From NCBI GenBank assembly GCA_013399305.1, contig VXAI01000096.1, positions 1,232,961 to 1,296,960 on the forward strand: a stretch of 64,000 bases of DNA. The letters are read 5' to 3'. This document shows positions 57,540 through 64,000 of this stretch, one piece after another; position 1 is the stretch's first letter, and every line of letters begins with the position of its first letter. Below the pieces are notes generated by a model. The model was not told where the DNA came from and searched no databases. It worked only from the letters and a program-made list of their open reading frames with translations. The stretch comes from Rostratula benghalensis (taxonomy: Eukaryota; Chordata; Aves; Charadriiformes; Rostratulidae). Position numbers and translations under genes: made by a program.

Positions 57540-58090
57540 ACAGGACCGCAAGCCCCCGCGCAGGGGAGGACAGCCAGCCCACACCAGCAGCCCACTGCAA
57601 TAATAAACATTTTATTATTTTTTTTATTTTATTCAAAAGTTTTATTAAAAAAAGCGCCTCTGTTTATGACAGCTCCCTGGGTTTTGCCCTCAAACAATGC
57701 AAGCAGAACACCGGTGCACACGTTTGCTCTGAACCAGCAAACCCCAAAGTTACTTACAGACTTTTAAATTGCTCCTCCTCCGTGCACAGACACCTTTGGC
57801 ACTCAGACAGGTACCCCAATAACACACTGACACAGCAGCGCCCCAGCTGCACCCTTCGTCCCTCTAGCATAGCCCTTACACCTGCAGCAGGAAAGGAGAC
57901 ACGGGCAGCCCCCCAACTCCCCCCCCAGACAGTGGCAGCGGGTCCCCCAGGCAGCCGCAGGAGAGGCACCGGCCCCGCTCCCGCCTGCCCAGAGCCCAGG
58001 CAACACGGGCACTGCTGCCTGCACCCCCCAACTGCTGTCACAGCCCCGCTCCTCAGGGCAAACACAGCAGGTTCCTGGCATTACACAGAC
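57540..58090. other. C-rich/GC-rich segment upstream of SFMBT1
   Basis: GC content is raised, especially at 57840-58070, with C runs on the plus strand and only moderate CpG density. Low stop density here produces a 224-codon plus-strand frame and two overlapping minus-strand frames, none with a recognisable signature. It could be a weak alternative promoter or 5' UTR exon of SFMBT1, but I see no direct support. Confidence 0.5.
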
Positions 58091-61000
58091 AACCAAAAAC
58101 CTCACAGCAGATTGAGAGGTTACAGCCTGGCAATCCTTTCTGCCTCGAAAACGTGGAAATGTTGTCTGTGAATGTGTATTTTTATTAGCACAGAAATATT
58201 CACTGTAGAAAAGGAGAGTCCTTTTTGTCACAAAAAGGGACCAGCGCTCATACCTTTAACTCAACCTTTCATTAGAGCTGTTTGTACAACAGAGAAAAAA
58301 CAATACACAAATCCGCTGATAAACTATGTGGTGGTGTTCTTATTTCATTTAGGTTATGTCAATTTAGCTAATTTTTCCAATCCCAACCCTTCCCTGAAGT
58401 CCAGTTGCTTCCAGGATTTGACTTACCACCTGCATAAGCCTGACTATACACATAACACGCTTAAAACTGGAAAGCCTGGTTAATAAATGGGGAAACACTC
58501 AGGTCCAAGAGCTCAACAAATTACGAGATCTGTCTTTACAGCCTGTGCCACGCTACCCAGCCAGTAAAACTATTTCCATGAGACTACACCAAGTCCAGGT
58601 GAGAATGTAAAAGTCACGGCTCTGTTCCCAGCTAATTCAGAAGCCTCTGGGCAATCGGAGCAGTCACTTGACAGGGGAACAACACACAACAGGCTCTCCC
58701 AAAAAGTTCCTTCACATTTACCGACGGGTTGCAAACAGAAGCTATTAATAATTGCTTAGTTTGATTCTTCAACATTTAAGATAGTGGTGGGTTTTGGCAA
58801 GTCATTCAGGTTTGGTTTTGTTTGTTAAATACAAAATTTCCTGCGTTATTCTGCTTTCCCCATTTACTTCCCACAGCATAGAGACTACAGGAACAGTGGG
58901 GGTTATCGGCCACGTAAAGAAACCAGGCAGAACAGGCTGCTTTGTTTTCATTGTTTACTTTTTATTACGTATCCTATAGCCCAAATACAATTGCCTAAAG
59001 TTACAAGTTGGCCAAGAAGACGAAGGAAAAAATGTGAAATTCCCACTGCCCCCAAGTCTCAGAAAACAGTTCAGCAACTTCTTATCCTGTGTATAAAGAC
59101 AGGCAGCATGAACAAGTGAATATTCTGCCAGTAACATGTAGTATAATTCATGGTGAGATAAAATAGAGTGCTCAAATGGAAAGAAAATGACTCCTACCTC
59201 TACTTCTGAACACCTAGCAGATTTAAATATTGAATCCCACATGATGTAACGATGTGTTACGGATGGCTGCCCAACAGAAAGTGATAGGGAGTTCAGCTGC
59301 CAGCAGCAAAGTAACAGCCACCAGGTTAAGGGACCCTTTCAACTTAGTGGGAGTAGCCCTGAAGTGAAACCTACACCACCCCAAACAGCACTATGAAATA
59401 CCTGGTTTCTCAGCTTCCCCGCAGTAACTACATTACATAAATGGGTACAGGATCCTGCTTTAGACCTTTGAAGTGAAATGACTGAACTTGTTGTCAGTCA
59501 CCACTGGTCTCGTTTTGGCTTGAAATAAAAATGCACAGAACTCGCTCAGATACTGCTCAAGAGACAACCCTGAGCAATGCCAAGATTTGAGACCTGCAGT
59601 ACAGAGCCCTAGACAGCAACCTGTGGAGAGCTGTAGGTGGCAAAGCAGACCACGTGAGCGCTTAAAAGCTATTAGCTCCAAAAGAAAACCCAAAAATCAT
59701 GCCCCTTCCCTACACGCTATGTGAGAGAAGTGTTTTCAACCAAAAAGTACATTCATTGCTTGTATATTTTAGGCAATTAACAGAGATATAATTTCATCTG
59801 TAAGTGCCTGAAACATGAAAATTACAGGAGAAATCTGCAAAAATTAATCTGTTGGAATACCAGAGTTGGAAACTAATTTCAATGCAGGAAGGATATCAGT
59901 CCTGCAGACAGGGTATGAAGGTTAATGCAGTCTTGACAAAGTTACAATAAATAGCTCCATAATACTGCTATGAGGCTCGATTTATTCAAACAAGTCCTCT
60001 TTGCCGGTTCATATGCTCTGCATGTGTTATAGGAAAGTCTTTGAATAAAACCTGAGCAGGACACTCAACTTGCCTCAGCACTCGAGTCATGTAAAGGTAA
60101 AAAACCCTGCACTATCTTTCAAAACCCTTTTTGAAACTGAACTTCTGTTCCAGAGAACCACCTAATGGATAGCACCACTGCAGACAATACAAGAATTAAA
60201 GGAGAAGACCCTGAGGGGGAAGGAAAGCACTTTGTGAGGATGACATTTAAAAAAAAAGCCAATCCTATAACATGCTTTAAAAGTATAAAGCATAGTCCCA
60301 CTTGTTTCCTTCCTTTGTCATGTCATTGAAATAGTGCATGATACAGAAAAAGGTAATTTCCCCTAAACCACAAGCTATACATGGAAAAGGCAACTCTCTC
60401 TGGAATGCCAACACAGCCACAGGACAACCTCAGACCCCATCAGCCATGGGAGCCCACCCTACCTGCAGGCATCTGAGATCCAAATAAAAGCCCAGCTTAA
60501 CACCAGGGATATTTATTCCCAACAAGGATACTCTCTACCAAAGCAGAAGTTTAAAGGCTCAGAGCTAAACTTATTTATCAAAACATTGATGTCTAGTTAT
60601 GGATCCCATTGCCCTAAAGCAAGCAGGAACTTCAACACATCTCCAACTCAATTGGTGCTCTTCAATCCACATCACTCGTGAAATTATAGCCAATCTCCCA
60701 GATTTAGGTTTAAAAATAGACTTCCTGCTCTAACCTCAGATTTATATTTTTAAAATGTTTGCACTTAAATTAGGGGACAATAAAGAGAGTGAATCTCATT
60801 CATACTTTTTTACAGACAGGGAGCTTTGGATTTTCTTCCCTGAGCAAACAACTAACCCCTGTTAATCAAGTTGTCAATGGCAGACCACAGTGAAAATTAA
60901 CACGCAAAACACCTGCTTTTCAAGTTTGTAGTTTTGGTACCATATAATTTCAATTTAAATAACTCAAGTTTAAATAATTTCAATTGAAAAAAACTTAATG

Positions 61001-62930
61001 AAGAATCTTTCTTTGTTTTTATGCCCACTAATGATACTTGAACATGTAGTCTATATACACAGATGCAACCATGAGTCAAACTGCTGTCCAGCTGACAGAA
61101 AACCTATTTTAACAAGCAGTGGCACTGGAAAAAACAAAACAAAAAAACAGTTTTATCAAAAGCACTATCACAACACATTGTGTTGGATCAAAACAGACTC
61201 AGACTTCATAATTTTCTTTATGAAAAAATTGCCTTACTCCTGAGTAGGCAGGGCAGGTCACAGACCAAGGAAATAAAATGAGGAAAGCTTGTGGCTGCAG
61301 AAGTTCTTGGGCAAGAGAAACCAAGTATAATTTTCTGTAGTAAGGACTCTGTGCCACCTACTATCAAGAAGTAAGCCTCAACCTATCAAATGGAAAAGGG
61401 AAGGATGATTTTTAAAAGTGACAACCACACCTTACACTCATTTAACACGCTCTATGAAGCCATCTCATCACCAAGACCATCAAGGCCTTGCTTTCAGAAA
61501 CTCTTAATAAGCAGCTTTTCATTTCAGGCAACATCAGAGAGTAAGGGAGTCCACAAGCTTTCTAGAGTCAGGACTCCAGGCCTGGTGTGTCATGTTCTTC
61601 ACACAACCACATTTCAGCGTACAGCATCGCTTCAGGACTTCGATGCCTCAGGTTTTTTTCACAGCTTAATCTCAGTGCTTCATTACCATGAAAGGCAACG
61701 TTTCATTACCACAGAAGTACTGGAACGCTACCAAACAGCACTGCAAATGGGAGGTGCCTCTGCAACAGCCCTGCTCCGCAGTCCCCTCTGCCCAGCCGCT
61801 CCTGGGAGCCAGCATCGCGCCCGCATCCCTCCCACCCCTCAGGCAGCCAGGCTCCAAGCAGGGGTTGCACCTCCTCTCCAGCCACCGCTGTTCCTCCCTG
61901 GAGCCCAGCAAACCACGTGCTGCCTCTCGTGCGTCATCACCAATTTTGTGATGGTACTACACGAGGAGAAAGAGGATCAATGCCTCAGGATGGAGCAGAT
62001 GTTTGTAGCAGTGGAACGTGAAGGTATCACCTGCCCTTGCTAACAGCTCATCGTGAGGAGAGCTTTCTGTGCCCTGCACAAAGTCTGCATGGGACCAAGG
62101 AGCAGTTAGGACACCTCCTTCCTCCTCCTCACAGCTCCTGCAACCTATGACTGACCCACTCTTCACAAAGTCCATTACCAGAACAGTACAGAAACACCAG
62201 TAGCACAGAAAATTAAACAGTAGCTGGTTTCACTTCTTCCATAAGGACATGTTCTCTTTCCCCTGGTAGACCAGGTCAAGCATCAATTCAAAGCATGTTA
62301 CCTGTGAACCATCCAAATGTTAGACCTCGTCAGGATTACAGTGATCTCCTATTCACAGGCATTCCCTAATTTAAAATCAAAACCACAACTATGAATTACC
62401 ATCTTGAAACAGGGAAGAAGCCAAAAACCAACCTGCAATTCTGCCATGCACAGGACCCAGTGGGGAATGTATCTCAAAGACTATGTCCCTTTGCTCCAAT
62501 CTCCAAATGTCAGTATAAGACATTCCAATTCTGGTTTTATTTAATATATTCTCTTTCCATCTCAGTTATTTAAGTAAAAATTTCCACCTCAAGTCAGAAA
62601 TCCTAGATAAGGTAAAATGCTTCTTCCTACAATGTATACATATTTAAAGATCCCTTATCAAAATGATTGTTGGGAAGCAGGTTATCCTACATCCTTACCT
62701 CCACCAACTGTACAAAAATAGCCCTCTGCATCTTGAGTTTGGCAGTCAGATCTTGATTTTGAGCCCCAACCTCTTCCATAGGCTTCCTGTGCACTTCTAA
62801 ACAACTACAGTGCTGTTTCTCCAGGATATAATTCTGAACTGAGCTGCTCCATATCTTCAGAGATAGCGTCACTGATGAAATGTCACAGTCCCTGTAGAAG
62901 TAGGAAGTCTTGAGTATAATCACCTTGAAA

Positions 62931-62983
62931 TAATCTAATCTAATCTAATCTAATCTAATCTAATCTAATCTAATCTAATCTAA
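62931..62983 (+). repeat. (TAATC)n pentanucleotide microsatellite, 10 perfect units
   Basis: Ten perfect TAATC units (62931-62980) followed by TAA. The lack of interruptions suggests a young and probably polymorphic locus. Confidence 0.97.
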
Positions 62984-64000
62984 AATTGATTCATCAAGAT
63001 GCACCAGCCTACCAGTGCAGGATCTATCACTCCTACAAGAAATTATGAAACTGCAGATGATATTACATGATTTTCCTGCAGATGCAGGAAAGCCCAGGGT
63101 GGAACCAGGACCAGAAACAACTCAGCATTCTGGTGTGTGGTTGTACGAGCTGCTAAAGCGGTGTATCTGCCAGATACCACTGGGGCTTTATATTGTAACA
63201 GCAAAAATAAGTGTATTTTCCCCAACATTGACAAATACAAGTTTACTGACACTGCTCAAATGCTAACAGCAAAGCCAGTGATACTGAATAACTAAACTGA
63301 AATACCTGAATTATTTAGTAGACAGTGCAGAAGCACCAAACAAGCCAAAGCATGACCTGACCAAGAGAAGAACAAGGGAAAAAAATCACCCACCAGGTAT
63401 TAGTTTTCTGTTGTAGAGAAAAAAAGAGCTGACTGTGGGGTTAAGACAGCAGCCACAGTGGAGAGGAAGGTGCAGCTGCGTGGCCAAGGATGGTGACAAG
63501 AAGCACTGCTGCTTTTTGAGAGCCCACCACTATAGCGATCGAGCTGCAACATCCAGAGATGTAGTTTGGGTTGGGTTTTTTTGGTTGGGTTTTTTTCCCT
63601 TCTTTTCCTCCATTTGGACAATCTTTCTGAAACACTACCCAAAACTCCAAAGTACTCCTTGGCCAGCACCAGGGAAGAATAGGAAAGGAAAAGAAAATGA
63701 ACATTTCAACCACTCCTTTTAATAATCCTGTAGAGAAAATCCTGACCAACTGATCATGGCTAACATTTCTTCAAAGGGAACATTTCTTCCTCATTTAACT
63801 TACAAAACTCTGTCTCCTGCAAATGACATTTTATTTATAGCAGTGGTATTTGCTGTATAACTGATTGGGGAAGGCTGTAAATGAGCATCATTGCATATAT
63901 ATGGAAAACAATGATAAAGCAGTCATCAAAAAGCTACAGAAGATTTAAATATTCAAATAAGGCAATCTGCATAACCCCCACCTGAATTTTAATTTTGCAG

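Larger units (their letters stand above)
50797..64000 (-). other. SFMBT1: Upstream SFMBT1 intron/flank, no exon recognised
   Basis: 13.2 kb upstream of the first coding exon. Because that exon begins with a splice acceptor, at least part of this is probably a 5' UTR intron, and the promoter may lie within it or beyond the right edge. I see no convincing CpG-island promoter comparable to that of STIMATE. It contains a GC-rich stretch at about 57.5-58.1 kb, another at about 61.76-61.93 kb, simple repeats and two unassigned plus-strand open frames (57497-58171 and 61390-62043). Confidence 0.6.

Noticed and set aside
63960..64000. Splice-acceptor-like TTTTGCAG at the right edge
   Set aside because: A pyrimidine run plus CAG is common in AT-rich DNA. 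It is on the plus strand, where no gene is seen, and the exon would be outside the window.

Overview
The window is vertebrate nuclear DNA, most likely from a bird. It carries two genes in tandem on the minus strand. These are the first coding exon of STIMATE (TMEM110) at about 10.7-10.9 kb and a complete 20-coding-exon SFMBT1 gene between about 13.2 and 50.8 kb. The two genes are also neighbours in the same orientation on human 3p21.1. The avian (or at least sauropsid) call rests on a typical CR1 LINE 3' end at 41.2-42.0 kb, low interspersed-repeat density, no recognisable SINEs and short introns. I cannot name the species.

Layout from left to right on the plus strand. 1-10695 is the 5' part of STIMATE intron 1; the remaining STIMATE exons lie beyond the left edge. 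It contains an isolated GC-rich, CpG-rich block at about 4.55-4.80 kb. 10696-10873 is STIMATE coding exon 1, inside a CpG island of about 1 kb that is interrupted by a 142-base assembly gap (10936-11077). About 11.3-13.2 kb is intergenic. 13.2-18.6 kb is the inferred long 3' UTR of SFMBT1. 18597-50665 holds the 20 coding exons of SFMBT1. A splice acceptor at 50797 defines a 5' UTR segment, and 50.8-64 kb is upstream intron or flank without recognisable exons.

SFMBT1 is a Polycomb-associated chromatin reader with four MBT repeats, a SLED domain, a basic linker, an acidic Ser-rich linker and a C-terminal SAM domain. Every exon could be joined with GT/AG borders and consistent phase. The result is 2608 coding bases, one more than a multiple of three. 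The extra base lies in exon 18 at 20460-20462 and shifts the frame. As written, the gene would stop before the SAM domain. Correcting that one base gives a protein of 868 residues, against 866 for human SFMBT1 as I recall it. An assembly or sequencing indel is the likeliest explanation, but a real null allele cannot be excluded.

STIMATE encodes an ER multi-pass protein that promotes STIM1 activation at ER-plasma membrane junctions. I see no functional link to SFMBT1 beyond conserved synteny. I found no tRNA, rRNA, CRISPR array or mobile element other than the CR1 copy. Nothing here convincingly amounts to an undescribed biological system. The most useful observations are the exon 18 frameshift, an overlapping uORF pair in the SFMBT1 leader, a tandem Pumilio-type motif near the inferred poly(A) site, and the intronic CpG-rich block in STIMATE.
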